Of a stretch of 64,000 nucleotides of DNA, positions 25,533 through 36,961 are shown one piece after another (position 1 is the first letter of the stretch; every line of letters begins with the position of its first letter). Source of the DNA: Pseudoalteromonas amylolytica (GTDB lineage Bacteria; Pseudomonadota; Gammaproteobacteria; Enterobacterales; Alteromonadaceae); contig NZ_MKJU01000028.1 in assembly GCF_001854605.1 (NCBI RefSeq), forward strand, positions 63,727-127,726. Direction: 5' to 3'. A program made the position numbers and the translations under genes. Below the pieces are notes generated by a model. It ran no database searches. It was not told the DNA's origin and saw nothing but the letters and a program-made list of their open reading frames with translations.

Positions 25533-26993
25533 TTACTCTGGCTTATACACTTTCACATTGTTAAAGCCATTCTCATGCAATATTAATGCTTGAAGCTGGC
25601 TCATCACACCTTTAGCACAATACAGGTAATATTCTTTATCTTGTGGTAAATCTGCAAACTTGGTAGCGAGTCTAAAAAATGGTAAATGCACAACTTCGAC
25701 GCCTTCAATTTCCAGTGGATTGGCATCTTCCTCATCAGGGGAGCGAATATCCAGAACCACACCATTTGCAGGCAGTTCACTGGCAGTTTCAGCTTCTTTA
25801 ACCTCTTCTTTTGCTTCAGCTTCTATATCGCGAATGTCTTTCACTACGGCGTTGGCCACTACGGTATCTAAGACATCAAAATCGAACTTCTGCTCTTCTT
25901 CTAAGATGGTTTCAAGTTTGGCTTTTACGGTCGGCTTTTTAGAAATCACACCACAGTACTCTGGCATCGCTTCTGCCATTTCTATGGTACCTATTTCACG
26001 AGCGATCTTAATAATATCGGCTTTATCGTGCTGAATAAGCGGACGCACGATTAATGTTTCCGTCACTCTATCGATTACATTCAAGTTAGCCAAAGTTTGG
26101 CTCGATACTTGGCCGATGCTCTCACCGGTAACTAATGCCGGAATATTAAAGCGTTCGGCAACTTGGCTACCCGCTCTCATCATCATGCGTTTGAGCACAA
26201 CACCCATTTGCCCATTTTCGATATTTTCCAAAATCTCAGCGACAACAGGTTCAAAATCGACAGTGATAAACTTAACTCTGTGAGTCGAGCTATATTGCTT
26301 CCAAAGATAGTGACTAACCTGCTTCACCCCAATCTCATGAGCCGCACCACCTAGATTGAAAAATAAAAAGTGCGTGCGAGCACCTTTTCGGATCATCTGA
26401 TAACTGGCCACTCCTGAGTCAAAACCACCAGAAATAAGAGAAAGCACATCTTCTTGAGTGGGTAACGGGAAGCCGCCAATACCATAATGTGTATGTGTCA
26501 CGATATAGGCTAAGTCATCTTTGATCTCTATCTTCACAGTCACTTCAGGTTTGCTCAGCTTCACGCTTGCACCTGACACGTTTTGATTCAAGCCACCACC
26601 TACATAGCGCTCAACATCGCTTGAAGTAAAGTCATGATTACCTCTGCGTTTCACTCGAACACAGAAGGTCTTGTTTTCAATAGTGTGACCAGCCAAAGTT
26701 AAGGTGCGCTGATAAATATCGTCAAGGCTGTCAAAGTGTGTTTCTTGTACTTCAATAAACTGCACAATACCAGGCACGCGCTTTAAATTATCGATGAGTG
26801 CTGATCGCGTGGATGGATCCGATTTAGCACTCGTAACCGTAATATTGTCCCAGTTATTCTTTACTTTGATTTGCTCGTCAATACGGCTGAGAAGGATTTC
26901 GATGTTCTTCTCTAGAAGTTTGGTGAAGCGTTTACGAACTGATTTGCTTTTAATGGCAATTTCAGGATGCAGTTTGACGATAAATTTAAACAT
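25533..26993 (-). CDS. thiI: tRNA 4-thiouridine synthase (sulfurtransferase) ThiI
   Basis: Makes s4U8 in tRNA and supplies sulfur for thiazole synthesis. The protein is 486 residues from ATG 26993; an upstream frame extension to 27053 has no support. Domains: N-terminal ferredoxin-like and THUMP (about 60-165), PP-loop ATPase with SGGFDSGVAS near 185, the conserved EYCGVISKKPT Cys, and a C-terminal rhodanese domain with YCAKGVMSQLQALIL (catalytic Cys near 456). The rhodanese extension gives the long enteric-type ThiI, and all key cysteines are present. Confidence 0.95.
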   Translation of the reverse strand: MFKFIVKLHPEIAIKSKSVRKRFTKLLEKNIEILLSRIDEQIKVKNNWDNITVTSAKSDPSTRSALIDNLKRVPGIVQFIEVQETHFDSLDDIYQRTLTLAGHTIENKTFCVRVKRRGNHDFTSSDVERYVGGGLNQNVSGASVKLSKPEVTVKIEIKDDLAYIVTHTHYGIGGFPLPTQEDVLSLISGGFDSGVASYQMIRKGARTHFLFFNLGGAAHEIGVKQVSHYLWKQYSSTHRVKFITVDFEPVVAEILENIENGQMGVVLKRMMMRAGSQVAERFNIPALVTGESIGQVSSQTLANLNVIDRVTETLIVRPLIQHDKADIIKIAREIGTIEMAEAMPEYCGVISKKPTVKAKLETILEEEQKFDFDVLDTVVANAVVKDIRDIEAEAKEEVKEAETASELPANGVVLDIRSPDEEDANPLEIEGVEVVHLPFFRLATKFADLPQDKEYYLYCAKGVMSQLQALILHENGFNNVKVYKPE

Positions 26994-27098
26994 AGAAATA
27001 ACTCTTTTGCGTGGCGAAAGCGCGCCTAGACATCGGGCGCGCGAGTATATCAAATTTCTATGCGTCTAGGAAATAAACAAACCGAATTGCTGCCTATG

Positions 27099-27755
27099 TT
27101 ACGCTATGCTGGGCAGTGATTCATCTGCAAGACGTTGATATTGGTCTTGTAATTCCTGAATTTTGGCTGAACTTAAATCCGTACAGTACGGCTTAAATAA
27201 CATCAATACTTTAACGATACCATTATAGATATCTTGCTGCTCAAGTACCCCTGTCATTCTGCGCGCTTTTACGTATGGCGTCCAAAAGCTGACCGTCATT
27301 TTCAACATATGAGCCAGCTCTTTTGCATCTTCGTCGCTAATATTGATAACGCGACTTGTGCGCAAACCAATCACGACAGAGCGCACCTGTTCAAACAAGT
27401 CTGTCTGAAACTCAATGTATTGCTTTTTTAACACGCCATCTCTTGCCAAAATGTCAGTAAGATTGTCGTAAAAAAAGTGGTAACGCCACATCAAATCAAA
27501 CAATGAGTCTAGATACTTAGTTAATTGTTCTAGCGGCTCAAACTCGGTATTGAGTGGTTTAAAATGAGTACTTAAGTGCTCTCGGTATAAAGAAAATATA
27601 TTGCGAATAATGTCTTCTTTATTTTTAAAATGGTAGTACAAATTTCCTGGGCTTATACCCAGATTTGAAGCTATATGATTCGTCGTTATTGCCCGCTCTC
27701 CATGTAAATTGAATAAAGCGATGCTGGTACGAATTATTTTTTCCTTGGTATTCAT
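27099..27755 (-). CDS. TetR-family transcriptional regulator
   Basis: A 218-residue repressor-type regulator. The N-terminal helix-turn-helix is clear (KEKIIRTSIALFNLHGERAITTNHIASNLGISPGNLYYHFKNKEDI, at about 4-50; shown here as landmarks LFNLHG, LGISPGNLYYHF). The C-terminal ligand domain (FDLMWRYHFFYDNLTDILAR) resembles the TetR_C family with the WRYHFFYDNL signature. I use ATG 27755; the longer frame lacks the HTH start context. A nested inverted repeat 40-80 bases upstream is a likely autoregulatory operator. The target could include divergent coaD. Ligand unknown. Confidence 0.85.
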   Translation of the reverse strand: MNTKEKIIRTSIALFNLHGERAITTNHIASNLGISPGNLYYHFKNKEDIIRNIFSLYREHLSTHFKPLNTEFEPLEQLTKYLDSLFDLMWRYHFFYDNLTDILARDGVLKKQYIEFQTDLFEQVRSVVIGLRTSRVINISDEDAKELAHMLKMTVSFWTPYVKARRMTGVLEQQDIYNGIVKVLMLFKPYCTDLSSAKIQELQDQYQRLADESLPSIA

Positions 27756-27794
27756 ATCCTGATCTCTATGACACGCGATTAATATTAGGATGTG

Positions 27795-27836
27795 TTTCAC
27801 TAATTGGGTCAGTATAGCCAATTAGGCTAAGTGAAA
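27795..27836. promoter_or_regulatory. Nested inverted repeats, candidate TetR operator
   Basis: The inner arms CTAATTGG (27800-27807) and CCAATTAG (27818-27825) are perfect with a 10-base spacer. Outer arms TTTCAC (27795-27800) and GTGAAA (27831-27836) also pair. The site lies between tetR (ATG 27755) and coaD (ATG 27945). Size and symmetry suit a TetR dimer pair; binding is inferred. Confidence 0.5.
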
Positions 27837-27932
27837 ATAGCACTAAAGGGTATATGATATAAGTGCACATAGCGCAAAGCAGACCAGTGAAATATCTGTA
27901 AAACATTGCTACCATATGCCAAATTTTATTGA

Positions 27933-29794
<1,862 letters not shown>

Positions 29795-29801
29795 TATCAA
29801 A

Positions 29802-29839
29802 GAGTAAAGCTCCATTAGGATGCTTTACTCAACTTTTTA
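29802..29839 (+). terminator. Rho-independent terminator after the coaD-wzi unit
   Basis: The stem GAGTAAAGC (29802-29810) pairs with GCTTTACTC (29822-29830), with an 11-base loop, followed by AACTTTTTATC with a U-run. The rest of the gap to 30011 shows only a short palindrome at 29982-29996 (TTTAGAG-G-CTCTAAA). Confidence 0.75.
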
Positions 29840-30011
29840 TCTTTGCCGCCTTAATTAGCTTTCAGATTTTGGCTTATTGTAACAAGCCTCAGGTAATCTT
29901 TGTTGCTGAACAATGAAATAACTATCAAGGTGTCCGAAAGTTTTATGAGCCAGCTATATAAATACCATCAATTCGTCCAGCTTTAGAGGCTCTAAAACTT
30001 TGTTTGTGATT

Positions 30012-30539
30012 CTACTTGGTATTTAACACGCCTGACACTTTAGTAAGTGCTTTCACTTTGTTCCATAAACTTCCTAGTAATAAGAGGTCGCGATTTAAAA
30101 TCAACACAGCTACCATCATCAAATCAAAGAAATTAATTGAAACACTATAAACAGTCCAAAACCACCACGGCTCACTATTTTCCAAAATAAATCTGTCGGT
30201 GTGCATGGCTATGAATAATAAACCGTTCATTGATAAACCGAATATGACATACCAATAAGCTCTTGATGGCTTCAGCGAGAGTAATTTATGCAGCAATACA
30301 ATCGCACACACTGTTAATAAATCGCTGATAAAAAACACCAAATAAGGGTATGTTGATGCTAGTATTTCTTTAAAAAAGTGGTTAGATATAAAGTAAGAGG
30401 TTGCAATAATGCCAGCGGTGACCACTAATGAGTCACTTTTAACTATATTGAGATAGCGAAAGCTAAGGTTAAATACAAACGCCAGTATTAAACCTAACAG
30501 GATAATCGTGTCAAAATGTAAACTTAGCTCACCAAACAA
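30012..30539 (-). CDS. Five-helix membrane protein of unknown function, TTG start
   Basis: I do not recognise the family. The product has 175 residues and about five transmembrane helices (IILLGLILAFVFNLSF; LVVTAGIIATSYFIS; YLVFFISDLLTVCAIVLL; YVIFGLSMNGLLFIAM; WFWTVYSVSINFFDLMMVAVLI). It has a short basic C-terminal tail. The start is TTG 30539, well supported by AGAGGT about 7 bases upstream. It follows a 54-codon peptide gene by 29 bases on the same strand. The pair is A+T-rich compared with flanking genes, hinting at acquisition. An immunity, export or sensing role for the peptide is conceivable but unproven. Confidence 0.7.
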   Translation of the reverse strand: MFGELSLHFDTIILLGLILAFVFNLSFRYLNIVKSDSLVVTAGIIATSYFISNHFFKEILASTYPYLVFFISDLLTVCAIVLLHKLLSLKPSRAYWYVIFGLSMNGLLFIAMHTDRFILENSEPWWFWTVYSVSINFFDLMMVAVLILNRDLLLLGSLWNKVKALTKVSGVLNTK

Positions 30540-30568
30540 AATTCAACCTCTTTAAACCTCTCGATGTC

Positions 30569-30733
30569 TTAATCGTAACTTTCAACTATGACACCTGCGC
30601 CACGCGCGCCACTCACTTGCATGAGTAATTCTTTATTTGCTAATACCTTAGCAGAAAGCACTGTCGCTTGACCAGAATTACCATTTAAGCTTGAGCGTTT
30701 TTTACTCGCTATTGTTGTTTTTAGTAGTTTCAT
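30569..30733 (-). CDS. 54-residue peptide with a double-glycine-like leader, candidate secreted peptide
   Basis: A small gene read directly on the minus strand: ATG at 30733, TAA at 30569-30571, with a strong GAGGT ribosome site 5 bases before the ATG. The product starts MKLLKTTIASKKRSSLNG, has a helix-forming stretch AKVLANKELLMQVSGA, and ends RGAGVIVESYD. The ELLMQVSGA segment resembles double-glycine (GG/GA) leaders of bacteriocins and modified peptides, leaving an 11-residue core rich in Gly/Val with acidic residues. No modification enzyme or peptidase-ABC exporter is adjacent. It is probably co-transcribed with the membrane protein at 30012. Function is inference. Confidence 0.6.
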   Translation of the reverse strand: MKLLKTTIASKKRSSLNGNSGQATVLSAKVLANKELLMQVSGARGAGVIVESYD

Positions 30734-30896
30734 ATTTACCTCATTTAACTATCATTTTTAGATAATACAATATTAACTTTTTAGTTACATATAGAGTGCT
30801 ATTTGAAGCAAATACCAAGCCACTATTTTTGACACCATCACTTCGAGCGCCTAATTGACAAAAAAAGAGGATAAACAACAGGTGAGGGTAAATAAT

Positions 30897-30929
30897 AAAA
30901 GGGCGACTGGGATCAACCAGACGCCTTTT
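30897..30929 (-). terminator. Terminator of the arginine operon
   Basis: On the minus strand a stem of about 13 bases with one mismatch (plus-strand AAAAGGGCGACTGG 30897-30910 and CCAGACGCCTTTT 30917-30929) is followed by TTTTATTATTT. It lies 18 bases after the argHA stop. The sequence from here to 30733 holds only the upstream region of the small peptide gene. Confidence 0.8.
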
Positions 30930-30946
30930 ATGGTTTTTCAGGGAGT

Positions 30947-32812
30947 TTAGGCAACAAACTTACACGGGATCACCGCACCTTTTGCCGCCTTTAATAGGAA
31001 TTCCATTGCCACTTCATCACAATGGTCTTTACGTAAACATAAATCACAATCCTTCATCACTTTTTCAGGGAGAGTGTCTTTAGTACAGTAACTAAAGCCC
31101 TGTTTAGTGAAGAACCCTGGCACTCGTGTTAGGACAATTACTCTGTTAAGCGCCAATTTGCGTGCTTTTACCAGTAAATACTGTACCAACTGCATACCTT
31201 GGCCTTTAACTGGCGTTTGTGGGTCAACGCCTAAAGAGCGGATTTCAGCTAAGCCGGTATCATAAATGTAAAGCGAGGCGCACCCGGTGATCTTGCCATC
31301 CACTACAGTTACGGCGAACTCATTGATTGAGTGGATCATATCGCTTTTTGCTCGCGGCAAGTTTTCGCCGACTTTGGCCCAATGCTGAATCAGCCCAGCA
31401 ATCGCGTCTACATCGTCTAAATTAGCGTCTCTAACTAGGATCTGCTGTTTTTTTTTCGCCGCGCGTACGGCTAGTTCAACTTGTGTGACCGATGTACCGC
31501 CCAGCGCCTGACGAGCGGCAATCCCAGCATCCAATTCCAATACAGGATATACATCGTCGCTTATTACAGCGCAAACCTGTTGGAATGTCTCCAAGGTGAG
31601 GTCTTCTAAATTTTTGCCCTCAGCAATGGCAATTTGCACCAGTTGCCCAACAATGTGATGCCCTTCTCTAAATGGGATCCCTTTAGCAACCAAGTAATCT
31701 GCCAACTCAGTGGCATTGGCATGTCCACCTTGCGCCGCCTTACGAGTCGTCTGAGCATTTACCTTTAGACCTTTGATACAAGCTTCTGCCATGTGAATAC
31801 AAGCAAGCCAAGTTGGCATAGCATCAAACAAGCCCTCTTTATCCTCTTGCATATCTTTATTGTATGCCAGAGGTAGCGCTTTTAAGGTCATCATCATGGC
31901 GCTAAATGCGCCAAAAACACGCCCTGTTTTACCACGGATTAACTCCAGCGCATCGGGGTTTTTCTTTTGTGGCATTAACGAAGAACCAGAAGTAACATTG
32001 TCTGCCAGCTCAATAAACGCCGCTTCACCCGAATTATAAAATATTAGGTCTTCTGCAAAACGCGACAAATGCATCATAGAAATACTGGCACAACTGAGTA
32101 GCTCAACCACAAAGTCTCTGTCTGAAACCGCGTCCAAACTGTTACGACTGGCGTGGCTGAACCCTAAATTGGTCGCCAATGTCTCTCTATCTATTGGATA
32201 AGCGGTGCCCGCTAATGCACCACTACCAAGCGGACAGACATTTAAACGAATGAGCGCATCTTGTAGACGAGATTCATCCCGCTCAAGCATTTCAACATAA
32301 GCCATACACCAATGACTAAACAGCACGGGTTGTGCACGCTGTAAATGCGTATAGCCCGGCAAAATCGTGCCGAGTTCACGCTCTGCTAAATTGACAAAGG
32401 CCGATTTTAAAGATCCTAATGCCGCCAGTAACTGCTCGGCACATTGACGGCTCCACAGTCTAAAATCGGTGGCTACTTGATCGTTTCGACTGCGCCCCGT
32501 ATGGAGTTTTTTAGCTAAATCGCCTACTTGCTCGATAAGCTTTGTTTCCACATACGAATGAATATCCTCATACCCAGCATTTGCAACCGCACTTAAATCT
32601 TGCTGCACGTTCTCTAACAACGCATTCAGCGCAGCAACCAACTCTTGATGCTCCTCTTCATCGAGTACATTCACCTGTAAAAGTGCGCCAGCCCACGCAA
32701 TGGAGCCGACGATATCCTGCTCTGCCAATTGATAATCAAAAGGCAAAGAGTCATTAAATTGCTTGAATGCCGCATCCGGACCCGATGAAAAACGCCCGCC
32801 CCATAACGCCAT
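30947..32812 (-). CDS. argHA: Fused argininosuccinate lyase / N-acetylglutamate synthase-type acetyltransferase
   Basis: A 621-residue bifunctional arginine enzyme. Residues of about 1-460 are argininosuccinate lyase (fumarase superfamily), with signature [20 protein letters not shown] near 277 and conserved [13 protein letters not shown] and TAYPIDRE. Residues of about 470-621 form a GNAT acetyltransferase with the acetyl-CoA loop region around [17 protein letters not shown]. The fusion argH(A) is known from Moritella and other Alteromonadales, where it supplies the first and last steps of the pathway. The C-terminal tail carries a Cys/His cluster ([11 protein letters not shown]) that could bind metal. 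It is the last gene of argCBFGHA. Confidence 0.95.
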   Translation of the reverse strand: MALWGGRFSSGPDAAFKQFNDSLPFDYQLAEQDIVGSIAWAGALLQVNVLDEEEHQELVAALNALLENVQQDLSAVANAGYEDIHSYVETKLIEQVGDLAKKLHTGRSRNDQVATDFRLWSRQCAEQLLAALGSLKSAFVNLAERELGTILPGYTHLQRAQPVLFSHWCMAYVEMLERDESRLQDALIRLNVCPLGSGALAGTAYPIDRETLATNLGFSHASRNSLDAVSDRDFVVELLSCASISMMHLSRFAEDLIFYNSGEAAFIELADNVTSGSSLMPQKKNPDALELIRGKTGRVFGAFSAMMMTLKALPLAYNKDMQEDKEGLFDAMPTWLACIHMAEACIKGLKVNAQTTRKAAQGGHANATELADYLVAKGIPFREGHHIVGQLVQIAIAEGKNLEDLTLETFQQVCAVISDDVYPVLELDAGIAARQALGGTSVTQVELAVRAAKKKQQILVRDANLDDVDAIAGLIQHWAKVGENLPRAKSDMIHSINEFAVTVVDGKITGCASLYIYDTGLAEIRSLGVDPQTPVKGQGMQLVQYLLVKARKLALNRVIVLTRVPGFFTKQGFSYCTKDTLPEKVMKDCDLCLRKDHCDEVAMEFLLKAAKGAVIPCKFVA

Positions 32813-32835
32813 AATGTTTCTCCTAACGCTCTGTA

Positions 32836-34041
32836 TTACGACTTTTTGTTTAATGCAGCTATCCGACTGGATAGCGAGAATAAACGAATAAACCCTTCGG
32901 CATGTGATTGATCGTAAACATCATCTTCACCAAACGTTGCAAAGTCCTCACTGTATAAACTGTTCACGGATTGCTTTTGTACCGCGCTCACTTGCCCTTT
33001 GTACAATTTTAAAACCACATCACCTGTGGCTACCTCAGACAATGCCTCAGCACCTGCTAAAATTGAGTCTTTCAGCGGTGTAAACCAACGACCGTCATAT
33101 ACAAGATGTGCAAATTCACTGGCCAAAGTCTCTTTCCACTTACGGCTTGATTTATCTAAAACCAACTCGTCAATTGCTTGTAGCGCCGCCATGATCACGG
33201 TGCCCCCAGGCGTTTCATAACAGCCGCGAGACTTCATACCCACTAGACGGTTTTCAACGATATCAACACGACCCACGCCATGCGCAGAGGCAATCTGGTT
33301 TAGCTGCACCAAACATTGATACGGACTGTATCGCTCACCATTAACCGCCACAACGCGACCTTGCTCAACACGCACTGAAACAAACTCAGCCTTGTCTGGC
33401 GCTTGCTCTGGCGATACCGTCCAAGTCCAAACCTGTTCGCTTGGTTGGTTCCATGGGTTTTCAAGCTCACCCCCTTCGTGTGAAATATGCCATGCATTGG
33501 CGTCACGGCTGTAAATCTTGGTCGCTGATGCTGAACATGGAATATTACGCTCAGCCAAATACTCCAATAGTGATTCACGGCTTGATAGATTCCATTCACG
33601 CCATGGCGCAACCACTTTTAGATCCGGTGCCAGCGCAGCAAAGCAAGATTCAAAGCGAACCTGATCGTTCCCCTTACCCGTACAGCCGTGCGATAACGCA
33701 TCGGCACCGACTTTGCGGGCTACCTCAACCTGTGCCTTGGCAATGATAGGACGCGCCATTGACGTGCCCAGCAAATAAGTGCCTTCATAGATGGCACCTG
33801 TTTTCAGCGTTGGATAGATATAATCACTGACCAGCTGCTCTTTTAAATCCACGATATGACATTCAGATGCACCAGAGGCAATGGCTTTTTCTTCAACACC
33901 AGCAAGCTCTTCTTCACCTTGGCCAACATCCGCTACAAACGCTACAACTTCACAGCCGTAGTTTTCTTTTAACCAAGGCACAATTGCCGATGTATCTAAA
34001 CCACCCGAGTAGGCCAATACAACTTTTTTTATTTCGCTCAT
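32836..34041 (-). CDS. argG: Argininosuccinate synthase
   Basis: ATP-dependent condensation of citrulline and aspartate. The protein has 401 residues, the short type-1 form. The PP-loop [19 protein letters not shown] is at about 6-24, the ATP/citrulline segment [14 protein letters not shown] near 115-128, and [11 protein letters not shown] near 272. All conserved motifs appear intact. It lies 23 bases upstream of argHA and 13 downstream of argF in the same operon. Confidence 0.97.
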   Translation of the reverse strand: MSEIKKVVLAYSGGLDTSAIVPWLKENYGCEVVAFVADVGQGEEELAGVEEKAIASGASECHIVDLKEQLVSDYIYPTLKTGAIYEGTYLLGTSMARPIIAKAQVEVARKVGADALSHGCTGKGNDQVRFESCFAALAPDLKVVAPWREWNLSSRESLLEYLAERNIPCSASATKIYSRDANAWHISHEGGELENPWNQPSEQVWTWTVSPEQAPDKAEFVSVRVEQGRVVAVNGERYSPYQCLVQLNQIASAHGVGRVDIVENRLVGMKSRGCYETPGGTVIMAALQAIDELVLDKSSRKWKETLASEFAHLVYDGRWFTPLKDSILAGAEALSEVATGDVVLKLYKGQVSAVQKQSVNSLYSEDFATFGEDDVYDQSHAEGFIRLFSLSSRIAALNKKS

Positions 34042-34054
34042 TTGCTTTACATCC

Positions 34055-34975
34055 TTACACGTAATTTGGATTTAACAGTGATACCAGCAAAGCATTCTGG
34101 GCATGCATGCGGTTTTGTGCTTGTTGAATTATTTTTGAATTTTTGCCGTCCATTACCTCAGAGGTGATCTCATACTCTCTGTGTGCAGGTTGGCAGTGCA
34201 AAACGGTGCTTGCACCGGTTTGTTTTAATAAAGCCTGATTGATTTGATAGGGCATAAATGTTTGTTTCACTTGCTCAAGCGACGTATTGTTGCCCATAGA
34301 TACCCAAGTATCTGCATACAATGCGTTAGCGCCTGCAGCAGCCTCTATTCTGTCGCTGATCATTACAGACGCGCCATTGGCAGCAGCGATTTGTTCGGCT
34401 TGCTTAACGATTTGTGCATCTGGTGAATGCCCCTTTGGACACACTGCCACAAAGTCAGTACCTAATGTAGCAGCCAGCAACATCAAAGAGTGCGTTACAT
34501 TATTGCCCTCACCTAGATAAGCCAATTTCAACTGACTTACATCACCATGTACTTCTTGTAGCGTTAAAAAGTCAGCCAATGCCTGGCAAGGGTGATATAA
34601 ATCACACAAACTATTTACCACCGGAATCGATGCATGCTCTGACAAAGTCGTAAGGGTGCTGTGATGATTTACCCGAGCAACAATAGCGTCTGCCCAAGCT
34701 GAGATATTCAAAGCGAAGTCTTGCACCGACTCTCGGCTACCAATAGCACCATTTTGTTGGTCTAAATAAACGGCATGACCACCTAGTTTGTTAATGCCAA
34801 TATCAAACGATAAACGTGTACGCAAACTTGGTTTTTCATACAAAGTGACGATTGATAGGCCGGCTAACGCCTGTGCGTACTCTTTCGGCTGACTTTTAAT
34901 ATTTTGTGCTAGTTTAAGTAACTTGAGAATCTGTGCCTTATCAAACTCAAGTCCGGTTAAAAAATGTTGTAACAT
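34055..34975 (-). CDS. argF: Ornithine carbamoyltransferase
   Basis: Forms citrulline from ornithine and carbamoyl phosphate. The protein is 306 residues from ATG 34975; the TTG two codons earlier is less likely, and AGGA stands 7 bases before the ATG. The carbamoyl-phosphate loop reads [11 protein letters not shown] (the S-x-R-T-R motif). The ornithine loop DTWVSMGNN is intact, and the signature [14 protein letters not shown] is present. The usual HCLP motif reads [10 protein letters not shown], a Leu-to-Gln change in a loop whose main chain contacts the carbamoyl group. Activity is still expected. Confidence 0.94.
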   Translation of the reverse strand: MLQHFLTGLEFDKAQILKLLKLAQNIKSQPKEYAQALAGLSIVTLYEKPSLRTRLSFDIGINKLGGHAVYLDQQNGAIGSRESVQDFALNISAWADAIVARVNHHSTLTTLSEHASIPVVNSLCDLYHPCQALADFLTLQEVHGDVSQLKLAYLGEGNNVTHSLMLLAATLGTDFVAVCPKGHSPDAQIVKQAEQIAAANGASVMISDRIEAAAGANALYADTWVSMGNNTSLEQVKQTFMPYQINQALLKQTGASTVLHCQPAHREYEITSEVMDGKNSKIIQQAQNRMHAQNALLVSLLNPNYV

Positions 34976-34984
34976 GTGCAAATC

Positions 34985-35758
34985 CTATGGAGTGATTTTG
35001 GTTCCGATGTGCGCCCCATCAACGAGAGCGCCCAAGTTTTCTGGCTTTTGCCAGCTTGAGATATACACTCCACGTCGTAAGTGTTGGGCTGCGCGAAGGC
35101 TGGTCTTTACTTTGACCTCCATTCCGCCCACTATCACTCCTGTTGCTATTAATTCCTCTATTTGTGACTTACCTAATTGATGCAATGGCTGCTTATTAGC
35201 ATCCAATACGGCTTCCACATCCGTCATAAAAATGAGTTCTGCGTTGAGTTGGCTGGCAATGGCAGCGGCCGCTTCATCTGCGTTAACGTTATAGAGCTGC
35301 CCATCTTCACCAAGCCCCACTGAGCTCACTAAAGGAATACGACCAAGCGCCAGCAAGGTGTTCAAAATGCTCTTGTCATGCGTCGTACACTCCCCCACTT
35401 GACCCAGTGCTTTGAGCTTTTGCTTAGCCATCAAACCCGCTTCATATAAACAGCACCCCACTGGCGATAAGTTCGCATTGATGGCATGTGCCATCAGTTG
35501 CTTGTTGGCACACCCTGCAAGCGCGCCAACAATGTAGGGCATTTGTTCTTTTGGACTAATCCGCAGGCCCTGATGTTTTGCCGTAGCAAACCCCGCATCA
35601 TTCAACCAGCGATCCACCAATGAGCCGCCACCATGAACCAACACAAATTGCTTAGATGTATCGCTGTGAATGAGTTTCGCAAGCTCTAAAAATAGCGACT
35701 GTGCTGCGTCTTCAGTATCCAGTACTGCGCCGCCAATCTTGATCACCCAAGTTTGCAT
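34985..35758 (-). CDS. argB: Acetylglutamate kinase
   Basis: Phosphorylates N-acetylglutamate. The protein is 257 residues from ATG 35758; the ATG at 35764 lies too close to the AAGGAG ribosome site. Motifs are KIGGAVLDTED at the N-terminus, LVHGGGSLVD near 42, and MTDVEAVLDANK (the second ATP-binding segment). ATG overlaps the argC stop (TAATG), so the two are translationally coupled. The length matches the E. coli type, which lacks the extra N-terminal helix of arginine-inhibited hexameric enzymes. Confidence 0.96.
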   Translation of the reverse strand: MQTWVIKIGGAVLDTEDAAQSLFLELAKLIHSDTSKQFVLVHGGGSLVDRWLNDAGFATAKHQGLRISPKEQMPYIVGALAGCANKQLMAHAINANLSPVGCCLYEAGLMAKQKLKALGQVGECTTHDKSILNTLLALGRIPLVSSVGLGEDGQLYNVNADEAAAAIASQLNAELIFMTDVEAVLDANKQPLHQLGKSQIEELIATGVIVGGMEVKVKTSLRAAQHLRRGVYISSWQKPENLGALVDGAHIGTKITP

Positions 35759-36783
35759 TACCATGCTCCTTTTAAGCCCTGTTCGCTATTAAGCGCACAG
35801 GCTAAGTTCATGCATTGCAGCGCTTGACCCGCTGCTCCTTTGAGCAAGTTATCAATTGCCACCACAACGATGAGTTGCTGCCCCTGTTGTTGCCAACCGA
35901 TGTCCACAAATGGTTGCCCAGCAACACTTTTTATTGAAGGCAATTGCGCCCCTTTGAGCCGGATCAGCGGTTCATCCGCTAGTACCTGATATGCCTCATC
36001 GACTTGTGGCGGTGTTACTTCGGGTTTAAGTTGAATATAAATAGTCTCTAAGATACCCCGTGCAAAATTACCCAAGTGTGGGGTAAACAGCACATCATGG
36101 CCAAGGTATTGACTGATCTCTGGCGTATGACGATGCTTGAACAAGCCATAAGGTGCCAAAGATACTTCGCAAAAATGAGTATTTAAACTGGCCTTTCTAC
36201 CCGCTCCCGTCACGCCTGAGACCGCATTAATGATCACTTGTTGATCCGCTAGCAGATCAGCTTGCTTCAGAGGTTTTAACGCATTCAGTGCCGCCGTTGG
36301 ATAACATCCAGCAACTGCGACCAATTGCGCCTGACTGATTGCTTGAGCATTCCATTCAGCTAAACCATATTCGGCCTGCTCTAGCCAATGTGGATAAGGG
36401 TGGCTAAAGCCATAATATTGTTCATAATCAGCGCTGCTCGCTAAGCGGTAACCGCCAGATAGGTCAAATACCTTTTTACCCATCGCTAAAAACTTAGGGG
36501 CCAGTTCAACACTCACTTGATGATCAGTACACAAGCAAACGAAATCCGCTTGCTCATTGATATCTAAAAAAGCGTGTTCGGTTAAAGGCAGTAAGGGCGT
36601 GTCGAGCAAAACTCCATGCTCTGGATACAACTGGCTCAATGACTTGTTCTTATCCAAGCTTTGCTCTGACACGTAACAACCCGACAGGGAGAAGTTGGGG
36701 TGTTTGGCTATAAGGCTGGCAAGCTCCGCACCGCTGTATCCGCTTGCGCCGACTATCACTACTTTCTTGTTCACATTCATCAT
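35758..36783 (-). CDS. argC: N-acetyl-gamma-glutamyl-phosphate reductase
   Basis: NADPH-dependent third step of arginine synthesis. The protein is 341 residues from ATG 36783 (two consecutive ATGs; either may be used). Nucleotide-binding GASGYSGAELA is near the start, the catalytic Cys is in VAGCYPTAALNALKPL at about 155, and the conserved HRHTPEIS loop occurs near 215. It is the first gene of the leftward argCBFGHA operon. An ARG box lies about 110 bases upstream, between it and argE. Confidence 0.95.
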   Translation of the reverse strand: MMNVNKKVVIVGASGYSGAELASLIAKHPNFSLSGCYVSEQSLDKNKSLSQLYPEHGVLLDTPLLPLTEHAFLDINEQADFVCLCTDHQVSVELAPKFLAMGKKVFDLSGGYRLASSADYEQYYGFSHPYPHWLEQAEYGLAEWNAQAISQAQLVAVAGCYPTAALNALKPLKQADLLADQQVIINAVSGVTGAGRKASLNTHFCEVSLAPYGLFKHRHTPEISQYLGHDVLFTPHLGNFARGILETIYIQLKPEVTPPQVDEAYQVLADEPLIRLKGAQLPSIKSVAGQPFVDIGWQQQGQQLIVVVAIDNLLKGAAGQALQCMNLACALNSEQGLKGAW

Positions 36784-36888
36784 TTTTATTCGGGGTCTCT
36801 TATTTGTATTGCGTTTACAGGTCAAAATGAAATTAAATAGTGAATGAGTATCGTCGCATGTCAGCCTCTAAAATATTTATGCTAAAAA

Positions 36889-36906
36889 AGTGAATTGATA
36901 TTCATA
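36889..36906. promoter_or_regulatory. ARG box between argC and argE
   Basis: The core TGAATTGATATTCA (36891-36904) fits the ArgR consensus TGAATWWWWATTCA in both half-sites. A weaker copy (AAAATATTTATGCT, 36870-36883) stands 21 bases away (start to start), the usual two-box spacing. It should mediate arginine repression of both divergent units. Confidence 0.8.
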
Positions 36907-36961
36907 CTAAACACCTTTAAATTGTTATGCAAACACTTTGAATAAATATTTTGGATTTTTT

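Noticed and set aside
29855..29999. A possible protein remnant on the minus strand (one internal stop, readable as LAHKTFGHLDSYFIVQQQ)
   Set aside because: The stop-free run is only about 30 codons, has an in-frame stop and no recognisable family, so chance is sufficient explanation.
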